From Glaciecola sp. UBA1851 (GTDB lineage Bacteria; Pseudomonadota; Gammaproteobacteria; Enterobacterales; Alteromonadaceae): a stretch of 7,701 nucleotides of DNA. A model generated the notes under the pieces. It was given only the letters and a program-made list of their open reading frames with translations. It was not told where the DNA came from and did no database searches. Position numbers and translations under genes: made by a program. The first letter of the stretch is position 1. Every line of letters starts with the position of its first letter. Shown here one piece after another: positions 1 to 5,450 of this stretch. The stretch is taken from positions 7,310 through 15,010 of the forward strand of contig DDIL01000002.1 in the NCBI GenBank assembly GCA_002338515.1. Direction: 5' to 3'.

Positions 1-122
1 AGTTGCATCAAGGTTTCAGGTTCGCGAGAGCTAATTAAATGCAGCTCCTGCTCAAGCAAAGACTTTAAATCTCGAAGATGAGTAAGCTGAGTCGCAATAG
101 CATTTTCAAGACTTGATTTCAT
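1..122 (-). CDS. flgN: FlgN, flagellar type III export chaperone (5' part only)
   Basis: The minus strand opens with ATG at 122-120 and stays open for 40 codons to the window edge, so the C-terminal majority of the protein lies outside. The visible start, MKSSLENAIATQLTHL, followed by a Leu/Glu-rich helical stretch (LKSLLEQELHLI), fits the N-terminal helix of FlgN. FlgN is the small cytosolic chaperone that escorts the hook-filament junction proteins FlgK and FlgL to the export gate. The start lies 4 bases after the flgM stop, and AAGG inside the end of flgM (complement of 132-135) gives a ribosome site 9 bases away. flgM and flgN therefore form one transcription and translation unit. The identification rests on position and helical character, because FlgN diverges quickly in sequence. 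Without the flgM neighbour the fragment could not be named. Confidence 0.85.
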   Translation of the reverse strand, partial: MKSSLENAIATQLTHLRDLKSLLEQELHLISSREPETLMQ

Positions 123-126
123 TTAT

Positions 127-465
127 TTACGCCTTAGCACCAAAAATTTGCGTTTCAAGCACGGCTATTTTTTTAGCCAGTGATTCCGGGTTGACTTGGT
201 AATCACCATTGGCGATTGCTTTTTTAAGTCTATCTACCTTCTCTTGATTAACCGGCGCTTCAGTTCCTTTTTTCTGCACATTAGCAAGTTGCTGAGCAGA
301 TTGGGTTAAAGATACTGAGTCTTGACGTGCCGGATTATTACTTCTAACTGGCTCGCCTAAATCTGACGGGTTGCCAGGTTTACTTTGAAACTGCGCCTGA
401 GCGAGTTTAGAAGCATCAACCTGAGCTTTGTTATTTGCGTTGTTTACATTGTTATTTATTGACAT
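127..465 (-). CDS. flgM: FlgM, anti-sigma-28 (FliA) factor
   Basis: A 112-residue protein, slightly longer than the roughly 97 of enteric FlgM. FlgM binds sigma-28 (FliA) in the cytosol and blocks late flagellar transcription until the finished hook-basal body exports it. The family core is plain: DSVSLTQSAQQL at about 49-60, then the sigma-binding helices with VNQEKVDRLKKAIANGDYQV (72-91) and NPESLAKKI (92-100). The N-terminal 45 residues are low-complexity and rich in Asn and Gln, consistent with the disordered, exported half of FlgM. The start is supported by TAGGAAATT directly before the ATG. A sigma-28 promoter at 499-525 lies about 35 bases upstream, which makes this a negative feedback loop. 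flgN follows immediately. Confidence 0.97.
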   Translation of the reverse strand: MSINNNVNNANNKAQVDASKLAQAQFQSKPGNPSDLGEPVRSNNPARQDSVSLTQSAQQLANVQKKGTEAPVNQEKVDRLKKAIANGDYQVNPESLAKKIAVLETQIFGAKA

Positions 466-498
466 AATTTCCTACCACCAATATTTCTACTATTTAGG

Positions 499-525
499 AT
501 ATCGGCCATTAATTTGTATTCTTTA
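499..525 (-). promoter_or_regulatory. Sigma-28 (FliA) promoter of flgM-flgN
   Basis: Read on the minus strand, TAAA (complement of 522-525) is followed after exactly 15 bases by GCCGATAT (complement of 499-506). The sigma-28 consensus is TAAA-N15-GCCGATAA, so only the last base differs. Transcription should start near position 492, leaving a leader of about 27 bases before the flgM ATG at 465. The exact spacing, 8-base -10 element and position directly before the gene expected to have such a promoter make this a strong call. Confidence 0.88.
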
Positions 526-575
526 GCGCGAACTGACAAAAAAATGTCGCTTTTATAAAATACTAATACAGATTC

Positions 576-588
576 TACCAACTTGGTA
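576..588. repeat. Odd palindrome upstream of the flgM promoter
   Basis: TACCAA-C-TTGGTA is a perfect inverted repeat with 6-base arms around one central base. Its near edge lies 51 bases upstream of the flgM -35 element. The form suits a dimeric regulator's operator, but a 6-base arm in AT-rich DNA can arise by chance and no known regulator is recognised. Confidence 0.3.
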
Positions 589-678
589 ACTATTGTATGA
601 TTTTTCTACTAATTTTGTTTCTAAGCAATTTATAGAAAACCATTTTTGCTGTATTTCGCATCTCTCTTAGTTAGGATT

Positions 679-693
679 GCAACCTTCATACCA
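679..693 (-). promoter_or_regulatory. Possible sigma-54 promoter upstream of flgM
   Basis: On the minus strand the sequence reads TGGTATGAAGGTTGC, followed by A. It has GG and GC at the required -24/-12 spacing and a full TTGCA -12 box, but TGGTATG instead of TGGCACG at -24 (two mismatches). It faces flgM, about 200 bases from its start, so flgM could have an early sigma-54 promoter in addition to the late sigma-28 one. One imperfect match in a long AT-rich gap may be chance. Confidence 0.33.
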
Positions 694-904
694 AACTAGC
701 AGGTAATCAGTCACTCCTTTTTATTATTAGCTGATAAACGAATTTCCGTTACTTTGTAAAAAAGTGAGAACGTCATTTAATCAGTAATCATTATATCTGC
801 TAAAAATTATTAATCTTTAGAGTCTGCTTATATTGGGTGTATTACAAAATAAGTACATATTGATCATAAGGCTCTAATGTAATTGATTCTGTTATTGCTT
901 ATTT

Positions 905-1660
905 TTATATACTTATTTCTACTTGTGACGTGCTCGCAACCCTTGCAAATACAAGTTTGTTCGTAGAGATATTGCGTACTTGAATTGTATCGCCCAACAC
1001 ACCATCTTGCTCGGCTACACCATAAACTTTTACCTGTAAGTTTCCGCTCACAGCTGCTATCGTCACTCTATCGCCTTTACATATATAACATAGCATTCTG
1101 TCATCAATAATGTGTCCTGCCCGTATTCTACGTTTCAAACGTGCTCCCGCCACATCCTCAATACTGTTAAAACTGCTACCTCTAAGCCTACTTTTATCTA
1201 CTTCAATAACGGTTAGATCACGAGATGACAATAAACTACCCGGACTTAAATTATCTCGACTAACTACAACTTGTTGTGTCACAGCAATTTTTGCATGCAC
1301 AAATAAGTACCAGTCTAAATTATGGCAGGTTACTTTCACTGATAGGTTTGTTTGGGTGCGTATATCTTGACTGGAATTAAATTGAAACCCACTTGGACAA
1401 GAAGGTATTTTTATTCTCTGGTCTACTTCACGTACAAGCACATTAATATTCTCTTCAGAATTCTCATCATCTATTAGTATGCCTGTATTGGCTAATTGTT
1501 CATGTAAAAACTCGCTAACGTCTTGAGTTAACTGTGAATGCTTGCTGTACTCTCGCGCCTTAACTTGCGCAGAGCTTGAAGTGTAAAAAAAAGATATCAA
1601 AAAACACGTAAAGACTATGCTAGTTACAGCCGATACTCTGGAAGATATATTAATAAGCAT
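905..1660 (-). CDS. flgA: FlgA, flagellar P-ring periplasmic chaperone
   Basis: A 251-residue exported protein needed to assemble the FlgI P-ring around the rod in the periplasm. The N-terminus is a signal peptide: Arg8, a hydrophobic stretch at about 10-28, and a likely cleavage site after Ser-Ser-Ala at 29-31. The N-terminal FlgA domain contains a Cys pair (88 and 112, in IPSCPSG and KVTCHNL). A SAF-type domain follows, starting near VVVSRDNLSPGSLLSSRDL (131-149). The C-terminal beta domain carries the family signature GDRVTIAA (196-203), GVLGDTIQVRN (220-230) and KLVFARV (235-241). A further CYIC pair at 191-194 directly precedes the GD motif. The ATG at 1660 has AAGG 9 bases upstream. It is divergent from cheV, with 177 bases between the two chosen start codons. 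Its best promoter candidate is the sigma-54 element at 1808-1822. Confidence 0.95.
   Translation of the reverse strand: MLINISSRVSAVTSIVFTCFLISFFYTSSSAQVKAREYSKHSQLTQDVSEFLHEQLANTGILIDDENSEENINVLVREVDQRIKIPSCPSGFQFNSSQDIRTQTNLSVKVTCHNLDWYLFVHAKIAVTQQVVVSRDNLSPGSLLSSRDLTVIEVDKSRLRGSSFNSIEDVAGARLKRRIRAGHIIDDRMLCYICKGDRVTIAAVSGNLQVKVYGVAEQDGVLGDTIQVRNISTNKLVFARVASTSQVEISI
1609..1636 (+). promoter_or_regulatory. Possible sigma-28 promoter for cheV-cheR, inside the flgA 5' end
   Basis: TAAAGACT (1609-1616) is followed by GCCGATAC (1629-1636). The -10 element matches GCCGATAA in 7 of 8 bases and the -35 matches TAAAGTTT in 6 of 8, but the TAAA-to-GCCG spacing is 16 rather than the preferred 15. 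Transcription would start near 1643 and give a leader of about 195 bases before the chosen cheV start. The element overlaps the signal-peptide codons of flgA on the other strand. cheV must be transcribed from somewhere here, and I found no good sigma-54 match facing it. Confidence 0.4.
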
Positions 1661-1724
1661 AATTTATTACCTTGTTGATTGCTTTGTGGCTATGACCGCA
1701 AATGTTCACTTGGTGAGTTTTGTT

Positions 1725-1750
1725 TGCTTTTATATGCTGAAATAAAAGCA
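1725..1750. repeat. 9-bp inverted repeat in the flgA-cheV divergent region
   Basis: TGCTTTTAT (1725-1733) and ATAAAAGCA (1742-1750) are perfect reverse complements separated by 8 bases. They lie between the divergent starts of flgA and cheV, so the repeat could be an operator acting on both genes or a leader hairpin in either transcript. No run of T follows that would make it a terminator. Its function is unknown. Confidence 0.55.
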
Positions 1751-1807
1751 TAACGGTGTCATATGTTTGGCGCTAATAAAGTAAATAGATCCATTATGCT
1801 TGCTAAC

Positions 1808-1822
1808 GCAACAATCATGCCT
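1808..1822 (-). promoter_or_regulatory. Possible sigma-54 promoter for flgA
   Basis: The minus strand reads AGGCATGATTGTTGC. The GG and GC pairs have the correct -24/-12 spacing and the TTGC box is complete; two of the eleven conserved consensus positions differ. A start near 1796 would give flgA a leader of about 136 bases. The element lies just upstream of the chosen cheV start, within the possible in-frame extension of cheV, which weakly favours the shorter cheV start. Confidence 0.42.
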
Positions 1823-1837
1823 AAAACGGGGGTTTGC

Positions 1838-2770
1838 ATGTCGAGTATTATGGATTCGGTCAATCAGCGCACGCAGCTAGTGGGTCAGAATCGGTTAGAA
1901 CTTTTATTATTCCAATTGAATTCAAAGCAACGCTTCGGGATCAATGTGTTTAAAGTACGAGAAGTCTTGCAGTGCCCACCACTTACTTCTATTCCTAAAT
2001 TAAATGCACTTGTTCGTGGTGTAGCGCATATTAGGGGCCAAACCATATCTGTTATCGATTTATCGATGGCAACTGGTGGCATGCCAATTGAGAAGTTAGA
2101 CCAAGCATTTATTATCATTGCTGAATATAATCGTTCAGTGCAAGGTTTCTTGGTTGGTTCAGTCGAACGTATCATCAATACAAACTGGGATGCAATTTTG
2201 CCACCACCTAAAGGCGCGGGCAAAGCGAGTTACTTAACGGCTGTTACAGAAGTAGAAGATGAGTTAATTGAAATTTTAGACGTTGAAAAAATCTTAAATG
2301 AAATTTCTCCACTCAATACTGATGTTAGTGATGAAATAAAAGATAACGTTGATGTGAAAGGTAATGAAGAGAAAATTATCTTTATTGCAGATGATTCGTC
2401 TGTTGCTCGTAATCAGGTTAAAAAAGCACTCAGTACGCTAGGCTTGCCAATTGAAATGGCCGAAAATGGCTTAGAGGCATTAAAACGCTTAAAAGAGATT
2501 GCTGAAGAAACGGGTGATGTAACCGATAGGGTGGGTATTTTAGTTTCAGATATAGAGATGCCAGAAATGGATGGTTATACTCTGACGGCTGAAATTAAAG
2601 CTACTCCCGGTTTGAGTCGTTTACAGGTTGTTCTGCACACTTCACTAAGCGGCGTGTTCAATCAAGCAATGGTTCAAAAAGTTGGCGCAGATGATTTTAT
2701 TGCTAAATTCCATCCTGATGAACTAGCAGGTGCGGTACAAAAATGGTTGCTAACTGACCTAGACAATTAA
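1838..2770 (+). CDS. cheV: CheV, CheW-receiver hybrid chemotaxis coupling protein
   Basis: With the start at 1838 the protein has 310 residues, the usual CheV length, and begins MSSIMDSVNQRTQLVGQNRL, the typical family opening. Residues 1 to about 158 form a CheW domain that couples chemoreceptors to CheA (FGINVFKVREVL at 33-44, VRGVAHIRGQTISVIDL at 59-75). Residues about 178-305 form a response-regulator receiver. It has Asp185/Asp186 in the acidic pocket, the phosphorylation site Asp238 in SDIEMPEMDG, the switch region LHTSLSG (266-272) and Lys290 in DDFIAKF. CheV is thought to tune or adapt array signalling when phosphorylated by CheA. An in-frame ATG at 1763 would add 25 residues (MFGANKVN...) that do not resemble CheV. 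The ATG at 1838 has a G-rich GGGGG site (1828-1832) 5 bases upstream. cheR follows in the same transcription unit. Confidence 0.96.
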   Translation: MSSIMDSVNQRTQLVGQNRLELLLFQLNSKQRFGINVFKVREVLQCPPLTSIPKLNALVRGVAHIRGQTISVIDLSMATGGMPIEKLDQAFIIIAEYNRSVQGFLVGSVERIINTNWDAILPPPKGAGKASYLTAVTEVEDELIEILDVEKILNEISPLNTDVSDEIKDNVDVKGNEEKIIFIADDSSVARNQVKKALSTLGLPIEMAENGLEALKRLKEIAEETGDVTDRVGILVSDIEMPEMDGYTLTAEIKATPGLSRLQVVLHTSLSGVFNQAMVQKVGADDFIAKFHPDELAGAVQKWLLTDLDN

Positions 2771-2790
2771 TATTTACAATAAATATTAAT
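2766..2790 (+). repeat. 10-bp AT-only hairpin at the cheV stop codon
   Basis: ATTAATATTT (2766-2775) and AAATATTAAT (2781-2790) are perfect reverse complements around a 5-base loop, and the cheV stop (2768-2770) lies within the left arm. The stem is A/T only and has no T-tract after it, so it is a poor intrinsic terminator. It could mark an mRNA processing or stability point between cheV and cheR. Confidence 0.5.
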
Positions 2791-2810
2791 ACCCAATCAA
2801 AGGCAAATAT

Positions 2811-2834
2811 ATGTGTAGTTTGAAATATTGCTAA
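2811..2834 (+). CDS. Possible 7-codon leader ORF coupled to cheR
   Basis: ATG at 2811 opens a short frame encoding MCSLKYC with its TAA at 2832-2834. The last A of the stop is the first A of the cheR ATG (TAATG). The only good Shine-Dalgarno sequence in this gap, AAAGG at 2799-2803, lies 7 bases before the leader ATG and 30 bases before cheR, too far to serve cheR directly. This is the layout of a translationally coupled minicistron: ribosomes load at the leader, terminate, and restart on cheR. The peptide itself looks unlikely to have a function. The arrangement is seen in the sequence; the role is inference. Confidence 0.4.
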   Translation: MCSLKYC

Positions 2835-3676
2835 TGGATTATAAATTATCGGAACAGGCCTACTGCGACTTTGCCAAGTTTTTGAAACAGAAACTTGGTA
2901 TTGTTTTAGGCTTAAATAGGCAGTATTTGGTCTCTAGTCGATTGTCAGTTGTGGCGAGAGAATACGAGTACGATTGTATCAATAACTTTTTGAAAGATGT
3001 TATTGCAGGCAAAGACACAAACTTAACCAATCGTAGTCTAGAACTCATGACGACCAATGAAACCTTTTGGTTTCGAGATGAATATCCCTTCTATTTATTA
3101 CTGAACAATGTGTTACCCGAACTCGCTAAAAAGCAAAAGTCATTGCGGATCTGGAGTAGCGCGTGTGCATCTGGCCAAGAAGCTTACTCTATTGCTATGA
3201 CTATTTTAGAATTTCAACGCACTCATCAAGGCGCATTTAGCCAAGGTGTTGAAATAGTGGGAACCGATTATTCTGATAAAATGGTGAACTTTGCAGCTGC
3301 AGGTATTTATGACGAACTAGCGTTAGGAAGAGGCTTGTTAAAAGAATACCGTGATAGGTATTTTAAACATATCGCTTTTAATACGACTCATACAAATAAT
3401 ATGGAAGTAGCGCCATCAGTAAGAAAGATGGTTCGCTTCAAGCAGTTAAACCTATTAGAAAGTTATAACCGCATGGGACAATTTGATATTGTTTTTTGCC
3501 GGAATGTATTAATTTATTTTGAACAAGAACAAAAAGTATCCATCCTGAAAAAGATTGCCGCTTGCCTCCCTACTAACGGCAGTTTGTTCCTAGGCGCCGC
3601 CGAATCAATTGGTGGTGTTGAGCAAATTTATAAAATGCAAAATGTTAGCAAAGGCCTTTATTATATAAAGGTTTAG
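2834..3676 (+). CDS. cheR: CheR, chemoreceptor glutamate O-methyltransferase
   Basis: From the ATG at 2834 the protein has 280 residues, typical for CheR. It methylates glutamate side chains on chemoreceptors using S-adenosylmethionine, providing adaptation opposite to the CheB methylesterase. The N-terminal helical domain (about 1-70) includes GIVLGLNRQYLVSSRL (22-37). The catalytic domain shows MTTNETFWFRD (72-82), the SAM-binding loop WSSACASGQEAYS (107-119; GQEAYS where many relatives have GEEPYS), GTDYSDKM (143-150), FCRNVLIYF (221-229) and LGAAES (253-258). An in-frame TTG at 2828 would add two residues, but neither start has a close ribosome site; see the leader ORF at 2811. The last codons form a small hairpin, CCTTTA (3655-3660) with TAAAGG (3666-3671), followed by TTT. 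cheV upstream and the flg genes downstream match the Vibrio-type order. Confidence 0.96.
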   Translation: MDYKLSEQAYCDFAKFLKQKLGIVLGLNRQYLVSSRLSVVAREYEYDCINNFLKDVIAGKDTNLTNRSLELMTTNETFWFRDEYPFYLLLNNVLPELAKKQKSLRIWSSACASGQEAYSIAMTILEFQRTHQGAFSQGVEIVGTDYSDKMVNFAAAGIYDELALGRGLLKEYRDRYFKHIAFNTTHTNNMEVAPSVRKMVRFKQLNLLESYNRMGQFDIVFCRNVLIYFEQEQKVSILKKIAACLPTNGSLFLGAAESIGGVEQIYKMQNVSKGLYYIKV

Positions 3677-3726
3677 CCCCATTCCCGATTCTTTTAAATC
3701 TATCAGCTATTCCCATAACTTAACTT

Positions 3727-3742
3727 TGGCACAGCACTTGCT
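3727..3742 (+). promoter_or_regulatory. Sigma-54 (RpoN) promoter of flgBCDE
   Basis: TGGCACAGCACTTGCT has a perfect TGGCAC -24 box, five spacer bases and a perfect TTGC -12 box. Ten of eleven conserved consensus positions match. Transcription should start near 3753, giving a leader of about 105 bases before flgB. In polar flagellar systems such promoters depend on an enhancer-binding activator of the FlrC/FleR type; that regulator is not in this window. Confidence 0.93.
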
Positions 3743-3768
3743 GATACCTCCACAAGCACGCTAATACA

Positions 3769-3783
3769 TTGCCACCTCGGCAA
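3769..3783 (+). repeat. Small inverted repeat in the flgB leader
   Basis: TTGCC (3769-3773) and GGCAA (3779-3783) pair around the loop ACCTC. They lie about 16 bases after the predicted sigma-54 start site, where downstream activator sites occur in some polar flagellar promoters. The stem is short and may be chance. Confidence 0.3.
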
Positions 3784-3857
3784 GATAAGTGTTAGCAAAC
3801 AATGTTTAACTAATACCGATTAAGCATCAATAGTTAGACAAGAAATTGGGAAGTAAA

Positions 3858-4265
3858 ATGGCAATTAGTTTAGATAAGTTAGTAAATGTTCACCACGATG
3901 CGCTAAAAGTGCGAACTCAACGCATGGAAGTGATATCCGGTAATTTAGCCAATGCGAACACGCCAGGCTATAAAGCCAGAGATATTGACTTCGATAAAGC
4001 AATGAAACAAGTTCAAGCTAAACAAGGCAAAGCGGGCGAGTTGTTGAAAACACACTCTGGCCACATGGCAGGCAAAACGCAACTTGCTAACGATATCCAA
4101 TTCACTATTCCTACTCAGCCAGATACGGGTGACGGCAATTCTGTTGATGCCCAAGAAGAAAGAAATAAATTTCTAGAAACGGGTATGCGATACGAATCAG
4201 GTTTAATGATGCTTAATGGTAAATTCAAGGGTATGAAAAAAGCCCTTAGTAGCGGAGGGCAATAA
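3858..4265 (+). CDS. flgB: FlgB, flagellar proximal rod protein
   Basis: A 135-residue rod subunit placed next to the MS-ring and secreted through the flagellar type III apparatus. The signature SGNLANANTPGYKARDIDF (27-45) is the conserved N-terminal motif of the rod/hook family. The C-terminal part (NKFLETGMRYESGLMMLNGKFKGM) forms the partner helix of the coiled D0 domain. I chose the ATG at 3858: it begins MAISLDKL and has GGGAAG 4 bases upstream. An in-frame TTG at 3846 would add only four residues and overlap that ribosome site. It is the first gene of the sigma-54-driven operon. The end of the gene carries GGAGGG (4254-4259), the ribosome site for flgC. Confidence 0.97.
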   Translation: MAISLDKLVNVHHDALKVRTQRMEVISGNLANANTPGYKARDIDFDKAMKQVQAKQGKAGELLKTHSGHMAGKTQLANDIQFTIPTQPDTGDGNSVDAQEERNKFLETGMRYESGLMMLNGKFKGMKKALSSGGQ

Positions 4266-4267
4266 TA

Positions 4268-4690
4268 ATGAGCCTATTTAATATCATGAATATTTCAAGC
4301 ACTGGCATGTCGGCAGAAAGTGTCCGTCTAAATACAACCGCCAGTAATATTGCTAACGCAAATAGTGTTAGTAGTAGTTATGAAGATACATACAAAGCTC
4401 GTCACCCTGTATTCGGTGCAGCCCTTGACCAAGCTAATCAAGATCAAACTAAAGGTGTGGGTGTAAATGTACTTGGCGTAGTTGAAAGCACTCGTCCATT
4501 ACAAGTTGAATACGCTCCCGGTAATCCATTAGCAGATGAAAACGGTTATATATACAAGCCTAACGTAAATGTTGTTGAAGAAATGGCAGATATGTTGTCC
4601 GCTTCAAAAGGTTATGAAACCAATGTACAGGTAGCGGATACCACTAAACGTATTTTTCGTCGAGTGTTGCAGTTAGGTAATCAGTCATGA
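4268..4690 (+). CDS. flgC: FlgC, flagellar proximal rod protein
   Basis: A 140-residue rod protein, normal for FlgC, which works with FlgB and FlgF to build the proximal rod crossing the periplasm. Motifs: MNISSTGMSAESVRLNTTAS (7-26) with the rod-family NIANANS (27-33), YKARHPVF (42-49), GNPLADENGYIYKPNVN (85-101) and the C-terminal helix VNVVEEMADMLSASKGYETN (100-119), ending in KRIFRRVLQLG. It starts 2 bases after the flgB stop, with GGAGGG 8 bases upstream, so translation is coupled to flgB. A 58-base gap separates it from flgD. Confidence 0.98.
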   Translation: MSLFNIMNISSTGMSAESVRLNTTASNIANANSVSSSYEDTYKARHPVFGAALDQANQDQTKGVGVNVLGVVESTRPLQVEYAPGNPLADENGYIYKPNVNVVEEMADMLSASKGYETNVQVADTTKRIFRRVLQLGNQS

Positions 4691-4748
4691 TAACGCATAA
4701 GTGCACAACTATTATTAAAGATTGGGCGTTAAGCTCGAGGATATATCA

Positions 4749-5441
4749 ATGAATATTCAGCCTCAAAATGGTTTAAATCAAGGCTTATATTGGGAAACAG
4801 AAGAACCCATTCCTGTTGCCGATGGCACTGAACAAACGTTAAAGCAAGAAGATTTTTTTGCATTGCTAACAGAGCAGTTGGCCAATCAAGACCCAACTAA
4901 ACCGGTAGATAACGATCAGCTTGTTGCGCAAATGACGTCATTTACTACGGCAGACGGTATTTCACAGCTCAATGAAAAGTTTGAAAGTTTTGCGTCATCT
5001 ATGACCAGTAATCAAGCCTTACAGGCATCTAGTTTAATTGGTCAGACTGTTTTAGTGACCGGTAATGTTGGTTACATGGGTGGCGAGGGTGAAGGTATTT
5101 CGGGAGTCGTCATTAATGAACAAACTTCTCAAGATACACAAATAACGATTCAAAATGCCAGCGGTGAAGTGGTGCGTACTATCGATATTGGTACGCAAGC
5201 ACCTGGCAATATTGCCTTTAGCTGGGATGGTACAGATAGTAACGGCAACCTATTGCCTCCGGGTAACTATGGCGTAACTGTTCAAGGTAAAGTTTTTGGT
5301 GAGGAAACGGCACTTCCTACAGCTATTAATAGACATGTAGACAGTGTGAGCCTATCGGGTTCAAGCGCGGGTGTTGTACTTAATTTAGATGGTGACGTGA
5401 GCATAAAGTTAGATGACGTCATTCAAATTGGAAATTCATAG
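4749..5441 (+). CDS. flgD: FlgD, hook assembly cap protein
   Basis: A 230-residue protein that forms the temporary cap at the rod tip and guides FlgE polymerisation until hook completion, when FlgK replaces it. The N-terminal export/cap motif is clear: KQEDFFALLTEQLANQDPT (32-50), then PVDNDQLVAQMTSFTTADGI (52-71). The C-terminal half carries the FlgD Ig-like segment with FSWDGTDSNGNLLPPGNYGV (157-176). The ATG at 4749 is chosen because CGAGGA (4736-4741) sits 7 bases upstream. An in-frame TTG at 4722 would add nine residues that include this ribosome site. The stop codon TAG is part of the AGGAG ribosome site of flgE, so the two genes are tightly coupled. Confidence 0.97.
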   Translation: MNIQPQNGLNQGLYWETEEPIPVADGTEQTLKQEDFFALLTEQLANQDPTKPVDNDQLVAQMTSFTTADGISQLNEKFESFASSMTSNQALQASSLIGQTVLVTGNVGYMGGEGEGISGVVINEQTSQDTQITIQNASGEVVRTIDIGTQAPGNIAFSWDGTDSNGNLLPPGNYGVTVQGKVFGEETALPTAINRHVDSVSLSGSSAGVVLNLDGDVSIKLDDVIQIGNS

Positions 5442-5450
5442 GAGTTAAAT

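Larger units (their letters stand above)
466..904. other. 439-base gene-free region between flgA and flgM
   Basis: No convincing coding frame is seen on either strand; the stretch is AT-rich and stop-dense. It holds the flgM ribosome site, the sigma-28 promoter (499-525), a 13-base odd palindrome TACCAA-C-TTGGTA (576-588), and a possible sigma-54 element (679-693). I see no GC-rich hairpin with a T-tract after the flgA stop, so flgA transcripts may read into flgM or end by another mechanism. In many relatives flgA and flgM are close together; here they are clearly separated. Confidence 0.7.

Noticed and set aside
1110..1370. 86-codon open frame on the plus strand inside flgA
   Set aside because: It lies wholly antisense to flgA, which has clear family motifs. 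It has no ribosome site or recognisable domain and is best explained as a shadow of flgA codon use.
1687..1727. TGGC...GC and TGGT...TTGC near-matches to sigma-54 promoters facing cheV
   Set aside because: The GG-to-GC spacing is wrong (two bases short in one, two too long in the other), and sigma-54 tolerates almost no spacing change.
3655..3674. Hairpin CCTTTA/TAAAGG followed by TTT at the end of cheR as an intrinsic terminator
   Set aside because: The stem is only 6 bp, mostly A/T, with a three-base T tail; too weak to call as a terminator, though some attenuation is possible.
4818..4825. GCCGATGG in flgD, and GCCGATCC near 6408 in flgE, as sigma-28 -10 elements
   Set aside because: Neither has a TAAA element about 15 bases upstream, and both lie inside coding sequence; they are chance matches to Ala-Asp codons.
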